Shown: piece after piece, positions 12,955-23,500 of the stretch
Layout: each line of letters opens with the position of its first letter
How positions within the stretch are numbered: the stretch's first letter is position 1
Origin: Planctomycetota bacterium
GTDB taxonomy: Bacteria; Planctomycetota; UBA1135; GCA-002686595
Assembly (NCBI GenBank): GCA_012959525.1
Contig: DUDB01000011.1
Location: forward strand, 1-38,175
Direction: 5' to 3'
Length of the DNA: 38,175 nt
The notes under the pieces: model-generated
What the model was told of the DNA's origin: nothing
What the model saw: the letters and a program-made list of their open reading frames with translations, nothing else
The model's database searches: none
Made by a program: the position numbers and the translations under genes

Positions 12955-15900
12955 ATGCAAAGGAGTAGTATCATCTTCAGTCCGAGTACGCCCGCTACTC
13001 AAGTCTCCTTGAAGCCCCCCTCCACCCTCTTTGACGACTACCTCGCACGCCTGGAGCGTGGTGAGGCTACGGACTTCGAGTCCATGTGCGCTGAGAATCC
13101 GGATCAGGCCGGCGAGCTGCGTCGGTTGGAGAAGGCCCGAACGTCCGATGTCCTGGCCGAGAAACCGACACAGGTCTCCTTGTTCCGAGCTGACGACGGG
13201 CCTGAAACGGTCCTTCACGGGGCCTGGAATCTGGCCGAGGGTCGCATCCTGGGGGACTTCCGCCTGGTGAAGTGCATCGGCCGCGGGGGCATGGGTGAGG
13301 TTTGGGAGACCGAGCAGCTCTCCCTCTCCCGACGGGTAGCGCTGAAGGTCCTGCTCCCGGAGCGGGTCGACACCCGGAACCTGGACTACTTCGCTCGCGA
13401 GGCCCGCGCAGGGGGCAAGCTGGCCCACCCCGGCATCGTCGCGGTCTACGGCACGGGCGAGACGGAGGGTGTGCACTGGATCGCCATGGAGTTGGTGCAG
13501 GAGAACTGCGACCTGGGACACGCGCTGGACGGCTGGCGCGAGACTGAAGAGGTGGGTTTGGAATACTACGCGCACGTAGCCGGGTTCGTCGCCGAGCTGG
13601 CCGATGCCCTTGAGGCAGCGCACGTCGCCGGGGTGATCCACCGCGACATCAAGCCGAGCAACGTCCTCGTGACTCCCGACGACCGTCCCAAGCTGACCGA
13701 CTTTGGCCTGGCCAAGCTCATACACGAGCAGTCCCTGTCGGTGGTCGGCGAGGTTGCGGGCACGTACTACTACATGAGCCCCGAGCAGGTGGCCTTGAAG
13801 CACGTGGGCATCGATCACCGGACCGACATCTTCAGTCTGGGAGTGGTGCTCTACGAGATGCTGACCTTGGTGCGGCCCTTCTCTGGGGACACCAGCGAGC
13901 AGGTGGCGCGCAAGATCCTCTGGGAAGAGGCGCCCGACCCGCGCAACATCCGCTCACGGACGCCACGAGATCTGGCGGTGATCTGCGGCAAGGCGATGGA
14001 GAAGGAACCGGCGCGGCGATATCAGACCATGGAGGAGCTTGCGGCGGACCTGCGTAGACATCTGGCCCATGAACCGATCCTGGCGACTCCTTCAGGAGCC
14101 CTAGTGCGGCTGCAGAAGTGGTCGAGGCGCAACCCGACGAAGAGCGTGGCGGGTGGAGTGGGAGTGGTGGCGCTGGTGGCCATTTCCGTGCTGGCTTGGA
14201 AACTGAACCTCAAGCGGACCGCCCTCGCCGAGACGAACGAGCAGCTGCAGACCAAGACCACAGAGGCCGAGGGCAGCGCCTCGTTGGCGACGCAGCGCGC
14301 TGACGCGCTCGCCCAGGCCAACGAACAGCTGGAGGCCAAGACCGCCGAGGCTGAGGCCAGCACCTCGCTGGCCATTCGACGGGCCGACGAGCTGGTGCGG
14401 GCGAACGATGACCTCAGCGCAGAGCGGAGCGAAGCAGAGTCCGCGCGGGCGGAGGCGGCCGCACAGCGCGATCAAGCCGAGAAGCGCGCCGAGGAGTTGC
14501 AACAAGTGTCGGAGTTCCAAGCGAGCCAGCTCGCGGGAGTGGATGCCGAGGCCATGGGGCAGACCATTCGAACGATGGTGCTTGAGCGAGCACGTGCCGC
14601 TGGTGAGCAGGCCGGGCGGGAGCAGCAAGTGTTGGCCGAGGAACAGGAGACACTCAAGGGACTGTTGGATGGTGCGGACTTCACGGGTCTGGCGCTTGGT
14701 GTACTCGACCAGGAGGTCTTCGAGCGAGCGCTTGAGGAGCTGGAAGAATTCGAAAATCAGCCTCTGGTTCAGGCGCGGCTCCTGGAGGTTGTAGCGATAA
14801 CCTTGATCCGGCTTGGACTTGTGAACAAAGCCCTGGACCCCCAGAAAAAAGCCGTCGCGATCTCAAGGCGAGAATTGGGAGATGAACACCCCAGCACCCT
14901 GACGGCAATCGGGAACCTCGCCACCGTGTGCTACTCCGTCGGTGAGTTCAATGAAGCAGAACAACTCTGGCGCGAGGAATTGAAGGTCTGCCGGCGGACG
15001 CTGGGTGACGAGCACACCAGCACACTGACTTCGATCGCCAATCTCAGCAATCTCCTGAAGGATCAGGGGATGTACGACGAGGCCGAGTCTCTGATGCGGG
15101 AGGCTCTTGAGACACTGCGTCGCACCCTGGGCGAGGAGCACCCTGACACCCTGAGTGCGGCAAACCACCTGGGTCTACTGTTCGGAACACAAGGCATCTT
15201 CGACGAGGCAGAGGCACTGTTGCGCGAGGCGGTCGAGGGTCAACGAAGCACTTTGGGTGAGGGGCACGCCGATACTCTGGTTTCACTCAGCAATCTGGCT
15301 GGCATCTTCCTTGCCCAGGGCAAGATGTCCGAAGCGGAACCACTCATGCAACTGGTCCTCAAGGGCCAGCGACAGAGTCTGGGAGACGATCACCCTGTGA
15401 CGCTGCTCTCGCTCAACAACCTGGGTTTGGTGCACTACCATCAAGGCAAGTTCGACGAGGCGGAGACCTCATGGCGAGAGACGCTGGCGGCCACAAGACG
15501 GACGCTGGGGGCGGAGCACCCGGACACACTGCTGGCAATCAACAATCTGGCCAGCCTCTTCCATGGTCAGGGCAAGCTGGATGAGGCAGAGCCGATGCTA
15601 CGCGAAGTCTTGGAGATACGGCTCCGCACTCTCGGGGCCGAGCACCCGGACACATTGATATCAACTGGAAACATGAGCGGCCTACTCTGGGCCCAGGGCA
15701 AACTTGACGAGGCGGAACCGCTAGTTCGTGACGTGGTACGGATCCGCCTCCGATCCCTGGGCGCTGAACATCCGGACACTCTGCTGGCAAAGAGCAACCT
15801 GGGCAGCCTGATCTGGGCCCAGGGGAAGCTGGACGAAGCGGAGCAGATCATGAGAGAGGTGGCGGAGGGAAACTCGCATGCCCTGGGCGTTGACCATCCA

Positions 15901-16095
15901 TCGACTCATACGTCCCTGGGGCTACTGGGCAGCATCCTCCTCCAGAAAGGTAGGCCTGATGAAGCTGAGCCGCTCCTGCTGCGAGCAGTCGAGGGCCTCC
16001 AGAAGTCCCTTGGGTCTGATCACCCCAAGACCCTGGCAGCCAAGAAAGATCTCGAAGCCCTCCGCGCGGCGCGCGCGTCAGAGACAGACAAGTAA
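12955..16095 (+). CDS. Membrane Ser/Thr protein kinase with kinesin-light-chain-type TPR array
   Basis: 1046 residues from the ATG at 12955 (GGGGAGA directly upstream). The Hanks-type kinase domain (about 100-365) has the glycine loop GRGGMGEV (from 109), Lys131 in VALKVLL, the catalytic loop HRDIKPSN (Asp231, Lys233), DFG (Asp249) and MSPEQ (Glu277), so it should be active. A short N-terminal region (DDYLARLERGEATDFESM) is the usual planctomycete PknB-like lead-in. One transmembrane helix at about 397-418 puts the kinase in the cytoplasm and the rest outside. A coiled coil follows at about 420-530, and from residue 641 there are nine 42-residue TPRs plus a partial one, each starting LG-x-EHP-x-TL. 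The TPR array likely senses or binds a partner protein. It is convergent with the mutase small subunit. Confidence 0.92.
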   Translation: MQRSSIIFSPSTPATQVSLKPPSTLFDDYLARLERGEATDFESMCAENPDQAGELRRLEKARTSDVLAEKPTQVSLFRADDGPETVLHGAWNLAEGRILGDFRLVKCIGRGGMGEVWETEQLSLSRRVALKVLLPERVDTRNLDYFAREARAGGKLAHPGIVAVYGTGETEGVHWIAMELVQENCDLGHALDGWRETEEVGLEYYAHVAGFVAELADALEAAHVAGVIHRDIKPSNVLVTPDDRPKLTDFGLAKLIHEQSLSVVGEVAGTYYYMSPEQVALKHVGIDHRTDIFSLGVVLYEMLTLVRPFSGDTSEQVARKILWEEAPDPRNIRSRTPRDLAVICGKAMEKEPARRYQTMEELAADLRRHLAHEPILATPSGALVRLQKWSRRNPTKSVAGGVGVVALVAISVLAWKLNLKRTALAETNEQLQTKTTEAEGSASLATQRADALAQANEQLEAKTAEAEASTSLAIRRADELVRANDDLSAERSEAESARAEAAAQRDQAEKRAEELQQVSEFQASQLAGVDAEAMGQTIRTMVLERARAAGEQAGREQQVLAEEQETLKGLLDGADFTGLALGVLDQEVFERALEELEEFENQPLVQARLLEVVAITLIRLGLVNKALDPQKKAVAISRRELGDEHPSTLTAIGNLATVCYSVGEFNEAEQLWREELKVCRRTLGDEHTSTLTSIANLSNLLKDQGMYDEAESLMREALETLRRTLGEEHPDTLSAANHLGLLFGTQGIFDEAEALLREAVEGQRSTLGEGHADTLVSLSNLAGIFLAQGKMSEAEPLMQLVLKGQRQSLGDDHPVTLLSLNNLGLVHYHQGKFDEAETSWRETLAATRRTLGAEHPDTLLAINNLASLFHGQGKLDEAEPMLREVLEIRLRTLGAEHPDTLISTGNMSGLLWAQGKLDEAEPLVRDVVRIRLRSLGAEHPDTLLAKSNLGSLIWAQGKLDEAEQIMREVAEGNSHALGVDHPSTHTSLGLLGSILLQKGRPDEAEPLLLRAVEGLQKSLGSDHPKTLAAKKDLEALRAARASETDK
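14875..16008 (+). repeat. Nine tandem 126-bp TPR-coding repeats
   Basis: Nine in-frame 126-bp (42-residue) units with consensus LG-(D/A)-EHPDTL...NL...L..QGK.DEAE.L.R..., all exactly the same length, followed by a shortened tenth. Units 6-8 (LGAEHPDTL...QGKLDEAE) are the most alike. This suggests recent expansion by unequal crossing-over inside the kinase gene. Confidence 0.85.
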
Positions 16096-16101
16096 GGGCC
16101 G

Positions 16102-17388
16102 CTAGCTCTCGAAGAGTTCGGCGGGTCGCCGGAGGGGAAGAGGCCGGATGGCTCGATCCGGGCCGTGGGTTGCAGCCATGCCTGTGCTCAGCACGTCCTC
16201 ACCCGGATGTTGGCTCGCGCCGAGTACGTGAGCCTCACCTTCCTCGAAGCTCTCGCGGGTCTGCTTCCAGATTGCGTCCAACTGGTCGTGCCACCAACCA
16301 TCCAGCAAGCAGGCGGCTGCACCACCGCGCTCCTCGATTACGCGCACGTGCTCCCACGCGCTGCGGGCCAACTCTTCGGTGCGCCGCTCCAGGTGGTAGC
16401 TTCCGGCTGCCGGGTCAGCCACGCGGGCCAGGTGGCTCTCAAATGCGAGGACGCTTTGTGTGTTACGAGCCAGGCGGGCGCCCATTGAGCCGGGTTCGTC
16501 CGCCAAGGCATCGAAGGCCGCGGTCGTGATCGCATCGGCACCACCCAAGACGCCAGCGATGGTCTGGTCCGTGGCCCGCAGGGCGTTCGTCATGGGATCC
16601 AGCAGGGAGTGGGTCGATAGCGCTCCTCTGGCGTGAATCCAAGCGGGCGCAGGTGAGGCCACTCCCGCGGCCCGCATGACGCGCTCGATCAACACACGCA
16701 AGGCACGCAAGCGCGCGATCTCCTCCATGATGTCGGGCCCGACGGCCACGGCGACGACGAGTTGGCTGGCCACGGCATCGGGCCCCACTCCGCCTGCCTC
16801 TGCGGCGCGCAAGGTCTCCAATAGGTTTGTGATGCCTGCGGCCAGATCCAGTGAGAGGTTCGCACCCGCCCCCTGCCAGGAGCCTGTGTCCAAGCGCAGC
16901 GCGCGCCCCGATGGCTGGCGCTGGGCTCCGGCCTGCACCACACCGGGCACCTGCTGGAGATATCCGTCCCACTCCGGAGACTCATAACCGTCCCTGGCCA
17001 GACTGCCCAGGGGATCGAAACCCATGTGCAGTATCCCCGAGCACATTCCAAACGCATCCAGCACGGCCAGGCCATCACCGTGGGATCGCATCACGATCGG
17101 GGTCGTAGGCTTAACCTCGGCAAGCCCATCGAAACAACCCGCGGACCAGGAGAGCTCGAGGCCCTCGCTGCCTTGGCTTAGTACGGACTCAGCATCAGAC
17201 GCATCTCCATGCAGGGCGGCGATACGCAGCCAGCCCCTGGAGTAGCGCCCGCCCAGGGGTACGCCCACCGGCCGGTCCTCCCGGGTGGAGAGGGCGCCGG
17301 GCGAAGTCTCCGATCCCGCGCGCTCGCGCCACTGGGAGCGAGTCACGGGCGGGAACATCTCTTCCCCATCAGAGGGCTGAGCGCTCAC
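16102..17388 (-). CDS. mutA: Methylmalonyl-CoA mutase small subunit (truncated form without B12-like domain)
   Basis: About 428 residues. It matches the MutA family: FPPVTRSQWRERAG near the start, ARNTQSVLAFESHLARVADPAAGSYHLE (related to RNTQLQLQ...[10 protein letters not shown] in the large chain) and the helix ELARSAWEHVRVIEERGG. It lacks catalytic residues and the DxHxxG cobalamin motif, as expected for the structural partner of MutB. It ends about where the barrel ends, so the degenerate C-terminal cobalamin-like domain of longer MutA proteins is absent. Start: the frame is open to 17517, but a GTG at 17388 has GAGG 5 nt upstream and places the conserved FPPVT at residue 12; the ATG at 17358 is the alternative. 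It is separated from mutB by about 11 kb. The stop is 6 bp from the kinase stop. Confidence 0.85.
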   Translation of the reverse strand: MSAQPSDGEEMFPPVTRSQWRERAGSETSPGALSTREDRPVGVPLGGRYSRGWLRIAALHGDASDAESVLSQGSEGLELSWSAGCFDGLAEVKPTTPIVMRSHGDGLAVLDAFGMCSGILHMGFDPLGSLARDGYESPEWDGYLQQVPGVVQAGAQRQPSGRALRLDTGSWQGAGANLSLDLAAGITNLLETLRAAEAGGVGPDAVASQLVVAVAVGPDIMEEIARLRALRVLIERVMRAAGVASPAPAWIHARGALSTHSLLDPMTNALRATDQTIAGVLGGADAITTAAFDALADEPGSMGARLARNTQSVLAFESHLARVADPAAGSYHLERRTEELARSAWEHVRVIEERGGAAACLLDGWWHDQLDAIWKQTRESFEEGEAHVLGASQHPGEDVLSTGMAATHGPDRAIRPLPLRRPAELFES

Positions 17389-17393
17389 GGCTA

Positions 17394-17397
17394 CCTC
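17394..17397 (-). promoter_or_regulatory. Ribosome binding site used to choose the mutA start
   Basis: GAGG on the minus strand, 5 nt before the GTG at 17388. It favours this start over upstream ATG/TTG codons that lack a site and would run into the divergent peptidase gene. Confidence 0.45.
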
Positions 17398-17505
17398 ATC
17401 CTGTTGCGGCGGAAAACGATTGGAACTGTCGTCATGAAGAGGCCACAGCCGGGGGTCATCATCTGGGAACCCGCTGTGGGAATCGGAGGCTATCATACGC
17501 CAACC

Positions 17506-20460
17506 ATGCATACCCAACGTCCCTCCTGTCCCGCCATCACAATCACCCTGGCCGCGCTGATTCTGGACTGCGCCTGCGCGGGAATGCCGCAGGAGTCCGA
17601 CTCAGTCGAGCCGGAAACCGCTGCGAGCCAACAGGACGAACCCGAGGCCACAACGCCTGAATCATCTGACCCCGCGGGGCCGCGATTCGTCGAGCCTGCC
17701 GATTACGGAAAATTCGAATCACTGCGCGGCGGAACGCTTTCCGAGAATGGCGCCTGGTTCGCCTATGAGGTCAGCCGCGTCGACAAGACGCGCGAGCTCC
17801 ACGTTCTGTCCCTGGCCGACGACACCATCGAGACGGCGGTGCTTCCCTGGGCAAGCCGGGCCACGTTCTCAGCCGATGGAGCTTGGGTGGCGTGGTCCTC
17901 GGGCGTCTCGGACGAGGAGGCCAAGAAACTGCGTGACAAGAAAGAACCCGTGCGGTCTGACTGTGTTCTGCGTGATCTGGACAACGGTGATCAACGCGAG
18001 TTTCCGGGTGTTGCACGGTTCACCTTTGATGAATCCGGCCGGTTCCTCGCCCTGCATGGCTACCCGGCAAAAGGCGCGGATGAGAAGGGTACCGATCTCC
18101 GCATCCTCGACCTTGAGCGGGACAGTGAGCTGACGCTTGGCAACGTCGACTCCTTCTCCTGGTGTGAGGTGGCCCCGTTGCTGGCCATAGCGATGAAGAC
18201 CGGCTCGGACGCAGGCAATGGCGTGCAGGTGGTCGAGGCCGAGAGCAATCGGGTGCGCAATCTGGATGCCTCCAAGTCCGAGTACTCCGGGCTGCGCTGG
18301 CGCGAAGAATCCTCGGACCTCGCAGTGCTTCGAAGCGTGCTCCGGGAGGAAGAGGGAGACGACGACAAGAAAGAGAAGAAGGGTGAGGACGAAGAGGAGA
18401 ATGAGTACGTCGCTCTGGCGTGGCTTGACGTCGAGAACTCATCCGATGCACCGCGAGTACTCGATCCCTCCGCAGCCGGACTTGAGGCCAATATGCTCGT
18501 CTCCAATTCCGGGGGCCCACGCTGGTCCAAGGACGGGAGCAGGATCTCGGTGGGCTTGAAAGAGCGCGAAGTGGATGACGCTGACGACACGGGCGAGGAA
18601 CCTGAAGCTCCTGATGAGGAGGATGAGAACGGTTCCGAAGACACAGATACCGAAGATGCGGCTCCTGACAAGTCGAAAGACAAAGACCTCGACCTCCCCG
18701 GGCTGCAGGTCTGGCACAGCGATGACTTGCGCATCTACCCGCAGCAGAAGAGTTCGCAGGGCCGCAGCTCGAGCCGCACGCTGACTGCGGTCTGGCACTT
18801 GGAGAGCGATCGCCTCGTGCGCGTCGCAGAAGATCTGCTGAACCGGCACGAGCTCCTTGAGGGCTGGGACCGTGCACTGGAGCGGGACACCGCCCCTTAC
18901 GCCTGGGGTGAGATGTTCGGCCGCCCGTACCATGACCTGTGGATCACCGACACCGAAACCGGCGAGCGCCACATGCTCCTGGAGAGGGTGCGGCACTCCT
19001 GGGCCAGCACGGGAGGCCGGTACATCCTCTCATTCGACGGCACGGATTACTGGGCCGACGATCTGGTCGAGGCCAGCCACGTGGCCTTGACCAAGAATGT
19101 CGAGGCACAGTTCGGCAACACCGAGTACGACACCCCCACCGACCTCCGCCCACCCTACGGAGTCAGCGGTTGGCTGGAAGACGACGCGGCGGTGCTGCTC
19201 CGGGACCGCTTCGACGTCTGGCAGGTTGCCCTCGATGGCAGCGGCGGTAAGCGCCTGACACGTGGCGCTGAGGGTCAACGCCACCACCGGCTCCTCGATC
19301 TCGATCCCGACGAGCAGGCACATGACCGTGGAAAACCCATGTACTTCCACGTCCGCGGCGACTGGACGGAGCGGCAAGGCTACTCGCGCCTCGATCCGGG
19401 CGAGGAGTCCGCACGGGCCTTGCTTGATCTACCCAAGGGCGTCAGCGGCCTGAGCAAGGCCAAGGAGGCAGATGTCTACGCCTTCCGTATCGGCGCCCGG
19501 GACGACTCCCCCGACTGGTTCACCTCCGACGCGGACCTCGCTCCGTCCAGGCAGGTCTCCACAACGAACGACTTCATCGACGAGTTCCACTGGACGCGCG
19601 CTGAGCTCGTCGAGTGGACCAGCGATGCGGGTGTACCCCTTCAGGGGTGCCTTCTGTATCCCGCTGATCACGACCCCTCGGTCCGTGCCCCGATGATCGT
19701 CTACACCTACGAGAAGCTGTCGCAGCAGCTCCACAATTGGAGAGGACCGAGCGACACCGACTACTACAACCAGGTCGTGTGGACACAGGCGGGGTACTTC
19801 GTGCTGCTACCAGACATTGTCTATCGCGCCCGCGAGCCAGGTCCCAGCGCCCTCGACGCCGTGCGGCCCGCCGTCGCCAAGGTGGTTGAACTGGGTCTCG
19901 TGGATCCTGACCGTGTCGGCCTGATCGGGCACTCCTGGGGAGGCTATCAGGCCGCCTACCTGCCTACGCGGACCGACATTTTCGCCGCCTCGGTTGCGGG
20001 GGCGCCGCTCACCGACTTCGTGAGCTTCATGGGCCAGATCCACTGGTCGGGTGGCTTTCCCGAGACCAGCCACTGGGAGACCGGCCAGGGTCGGATGGAG
20101 GTTCCCTACTGGGAGGACCCCGAGGCCCACCGACGTAGCTCACCCATGGAGAAGGTGCATGAACTCAATACGCCGATACTGATGATGTTCGGCGATGACG
20201 ACGGCTCCGTCGATTGGGACCAGGGCACGCAGTTCTACAACTACGCTCGCCGAGCCGGGAAGCAGATGGTGCTACTGGTCTATGAGGGCGAGGGCCACGG
20301 TCTGCGCCAGGATGCCAATCGCCGCGACTACCACCGTCGGATTCTGGAGTGGTTCGGCCACTATCTGAAGGGAGAGCCTGCTCCCGCGTGGATCACTGAC
20401 GGCGTGAAGATCGACGACCTGGAAGATGAGAGGAAGCGCCTCGCGGACCCAAAGGACTGA
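17506..20460 (+). CDS. Secreted S9-family prolyl oligopeptidase-like serine peptidase
   Basis: 984 residues from the ATG at 17506. The start gives a hydrophobic signal (AITITLAALILDCACAG), possibly a lipoprotein, though the lipobox is imperfect. A low-complexity Glu/Ser/Pro linker follows, then a beta-propeller region (about 65-680) and the alpha/beta-hydrolase domain. Catalytic residues are Ser810 in GHSWGGY, an Asp in GDDDGSVDW (best match Asp899) and His931 in GEGHGLR, so the triad is complete. Two very acidic inserts interrupt the propeller, at about residues 280-300 and 356-396. Likely role: hydrolysis of peptides outside the cytoplasm. The frame is open upstream to 17209, but that part overlaps mutA and looks non-coding. 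A hairpin terminator follows the stop. Confidence 0.9.
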   Translation: MHTQRPSCPAITITLAALILDCACAGMPQESDSVEPETAASQQDEPEATTPESSDPAGPRFVEPADYGKFESLRGGTLSENGAWFAYEVSRVDKTRELHVLSLADDTIETAVLPWASRATFSADGAWVAWSSGVSDEEAKKLRDKKEPVRSDCVLRDLDNGDQREFPGVARFTFDESGRFLALHGYPAKGADEKGTDLRILDLERDSELTLGNVDSFSWCEVAPLLAIAMKTGSDAGNGVQVVEAESNRVRNLDASKSEYSGLRWREESSDLAVLRSVLREEEGDDDKKEKKGEDEEENEYVALAWLDVENSSDAPRVLDPSAAGLEANMLVSNSGGPRWSKDGSRISVGLKEREVDDADDTGEEPEAPDEEDENGSEDTDTEDAAPDKSKDKDLDLPGLQVWHSDDLRIYPQQKSSQGRSSSRTLTAVWHLESDRLVRVAEDLLNRHELLEGWDRALERDTAPYAWGEMFGRPYHDLWITDTETGERHMLLERVRHSWASTGGRYILSFDGTDYWADDLVEASHVALTKNVEAQFGNTEYDTPTDLRPPYGVSGWLEDDAAVLLRDRFDVWQVALDGSGGKRLTRGAEGQRHHRLLDLDPDEQAHDRGKPMYFHVRGDWTERQGYSRLDPGEESARALLDLPKGVSGLSKAKEADVYAFRIGARDDSPDWFTSDADLAPSRQVSTTNDFIDEFHWTRAELVEWTSDAGVPLQGCLLYPADHDPSVRAPMIVYTYEKLSQQLHNWRGPSDTDYYNQVVWTQAGYFVLLPDIVYRAREPGPSALDAVRPAVAKVVELGLVDPDRVGLIGHSWGGYQAAYLPTRTDIFAASVAGAPLTDFVSFMGQIHWSGGFPETSHWETGQGRMEVPYWEDPEAHRRSSPMEKVHELNTPILMMFGDDDGSVDWDQGTQFYNYARRAGKQMVLLVYEGEGHGLRQDANRRDYHRRILEWFGHYLKGEPAPAWITDGVKIDDLEDERKRLADPKD

Positions 20461-20480
20461 GGCGGACTTCAGCGGTGGAG

Positions 20481-20505
20481 AATGGTCGCGCAGGGCGCGA
20501 CCATT
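20481..20505. terminator. Bidirectional hairpin between convergent genes
   Basis: Perfect 11-bp inverted repeat AATGGTCGCGC / GCGCGACCATT with a 3-nt AGG loop. It sits 20 bp after the S9 peptidase stop and 3 bp after the icmF stop on the other strand. It has an A-rich flank on one side and TTTCC on the other. The position and symmetry suggest termination in both directions. Confidence 0.75.
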
Positions 20506-20508
20506 TCC

Positions 20509-23500
20509 TCACATGTTGCGGCGGTACTGGCCACCGACCGAGTACAGGGCTGCGGAGAGCTGGCCAAGGCTCGCGACCTTCGCCGCATCAAGCAGGGTGT
20601 CGAACACGTTGCCCCCTTCCACGGCGCTATTCTGCAAATTCTCTAGTTGCTCCGGTGCGCGGGCTTCGTTGCGGGCCTCGAAGGCGTGTACGGAATCCAC
20701 GGCGTAGTCCTTTTCATCGGCGGTGGACCGGATCACCTCATCGGGGATCACTGTCGGGGAGCCCTTGGGATCGCGGAAGGTGTTGACCCCAACCACGGGT
20801 AGCTCGCCGGAGTGCTTGCGAGTCTCATACAGCAGGGACTCCTCTTGGATCTTGGAGCGCTGGTACATGCGCTCCATCGCCCCCAGCACCCCGCCGCGCT
20901 CCGAGAGGCTGCGGAACTCGGTCAGCACCGCCTCCTCCACGAGTTCGGTCAACTCGTCGATGATGAACGCACCCTGCAGCGGGTTCTCGTTCTTGTTCAG
21001 TCCCAGCTCACGATTGATGATCAGCTGGATTGCCATGGCGCGCCGCACACTTTCCTCAGTGGGCGTGGTGATGGCCTCGTCGTAGGCGTTCGTGTGCAGG
21101 GAGTTGCAGTTGTCGTAGAGCGCGTAGAGCGCCTGCAAGGTGGTGCGGATGTCGTTGAACGCGATCTCTTGGGCGTGCAGGGAGCGGCCGCTGGTTTGGA
21201 TGTGGTACTTGAGTTTTTGGCTGCGCTCGCTGGCACCGTAGACGTGCTTCATGGCCGTGGACCAGATACGGCGCGCCACGCGACCGATAACCGCGTATTC
21301 CGGGTCGAGGCCGTTCGAAAAAAAGAACGACAGGTTCGGAGCGAAAGCGTCCACGTCCATACCGCGTGAGCGGTAGTACTCAACGTAGGTGAAACCGTTG
21401 GCCAAGGTGAAGGCCAGTTGCGTGATGGGGTTCGCACCGGCCTCCGCAATGTGGTAGCCGGAGATCGAAACCGAGTAGAAATTGCGAACACCATTATCGA
21501 TAAACGACTGCTGCACGTCCCCCATCATCCGCAAGGCGAACTCGGTGGAGAAGATGCAGGTGTTCTGAGCCTGATCCTCCTTGAGGATGTCGGCCTGAAC
21601 CGTGCCGCGCACGACTGAAAGAGTCTCGGCACGGATCCGGGCATAGTCTTCTGCGGGGAGCACCTGGTCGCCAGAGACACCCAGCAGCATCAGTCCCAGC
21701 CCGTCGTTGCCTTCAGGGAGCTCCCCTTGGTAGCGCGGGCGCTCGGCACCCAGGTCGGCATAGATGGCCTCGATGCGCCCCTCGACCTCTTCCTCCCTTC
21801 CCTGCTCGCGAATGAACTTCTCACACTGCTGATCGATGGCGGCATTCATGAAGAAGGCCAGCACCATGGGCGCTGGCCCGTTGATCGTCATGGACACCGA
21901 CGTGCGCGGGTCGGCCAGGTCGAAGCCCGAGTACAGCTTCTTGGCATCGTCCACCGTGCAGATGGAGACCCCAGCGTTACCGATCTTGCCGTAGATATCG
22001 GGCCGACGATCCGGGTTCTCTCCGTAGAGGGTGACCGAATCAAAGGCAGTGGACAGGCGTTTCGCGGGGAGATCGAGAGAGACGTAGTGGAAGCGGCGAT
22101 TCGTGCGCTCCGGACCTCCTTCTCCCGCAAACATTCGCGTCGGATCCTCGCCCTCGCGCTTCAAGGGGAATACGCCCGCCGCAAAGGGGAAGGCGCCGGG
22201 GACGTTCTCGGTCAGGATCCACCCCAGGATCTCGCCCCAGTCTCGAGATCGGGGCAAACAGACCTTGGGAACCGCCGTGCCGGACAGGGATTCTGTAGTC
22301 AGGTCTTTCTCGATGGTCTTGCCGCGCACCTCGTAGGAGTAGCGCTCCGCCTTGTAGCGGATGACCTGCTCAGGCCAACCCTCAAGCGCGTGGCGACAGT
22401 CGGGGTCCAGGCGGTCCCGCAGCTCGGCGTAGTGCTCCAACAAGGACCGCACGGATTCATCATCCCCGTCTTCGGCACCGAGGGCGGGCGCCACACCGGT
22501 TTCGACATCTAGCTGCCCAGTCCGCAGAAGCTCGATGGTGCCCGCAAGTTGGAACATGCGCCGTGCCAACGAAACCTGACGGGCGGTGAATTCTCCATAC
22601 TCATCGCTCTTGTCCGCGATTTCGGCAAGGTACCGAACGCGTTCCGCCGGGATGATTGATCCCAAGCTGGCTCCCTGAGCCTCCGGCTCGAGGTTTGGCT
22701 CAAATGTCCCCGAACTCTTCTCTGAGAGCGCCGCCATGAGAGCCACGTACAGCGAGTTGACCCCCGTGTCATTGAACTGCGAGGCCACCGTTCCGTAGAC
22801 GGGCAGGCTCTCAGGATCCGCCTCGAAGGCGCTGCGATTGCGCCCCACCTGCTTGCGCACGTCCCGCAGAGCGTCGAGAGATCCTCGCTTGTCGAACTTG
22901 TTGATGGCCACGAAGTCGGCGTAGTCCAACATGTCGATCTTCTCGAGCTGGGTCGCTGCACCATACTCGGCCGTCATTACGTACAGGGAGACGTCACAGT
23001 GCTCCACGACCTCTGTGTCGGACTGCCCGATGCCCGAGGTCTCGAGGATGACGAGGTCGTACCCGGCCGCCTTGCAGATATCCGCCGCATCCTGGACGTG
23101 CTTTGAGAGTGCCAGGTTCGACTGACGCGTGGCGAGAGAGCGCATATACACACGAGGGTCATGGATCGCATTCATGCGGATGCGGTCTCCAAGAAGAGCC
23201 CCCCCACTCTTGCGCCTACTGGGATCCACCGAGATCACCGCAACCGTCTTGTCGCCAAAATCCGCCAGGTAACGGCGTACGAGTTCATCTACGAGAGACG
23301 ATTTCCCAGCCCCCCCCGTACCGGTCACGCCGAGGACGGCGGTCTTCGCGCCTTGACCGTGACTGCTCAAGACCTGGCGCAGCTCGTCGAGGCGATCGGG
23401 TTCGTTCTCGGCCAGAGTGACGAGGCGGCCAATGGTCTGGGGGTCGCGCTCAATGGCCCCAAGGCCATCCACGGTGCGCTCCACCGGAAAGTCACAGCGC

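Noticed and set aside
17209..17505. Upstream extension of the S9 peptidase frame
   Set aside because: It precedes a clear signal sequence at 17506 and lies antisense to the mutase small subunit.
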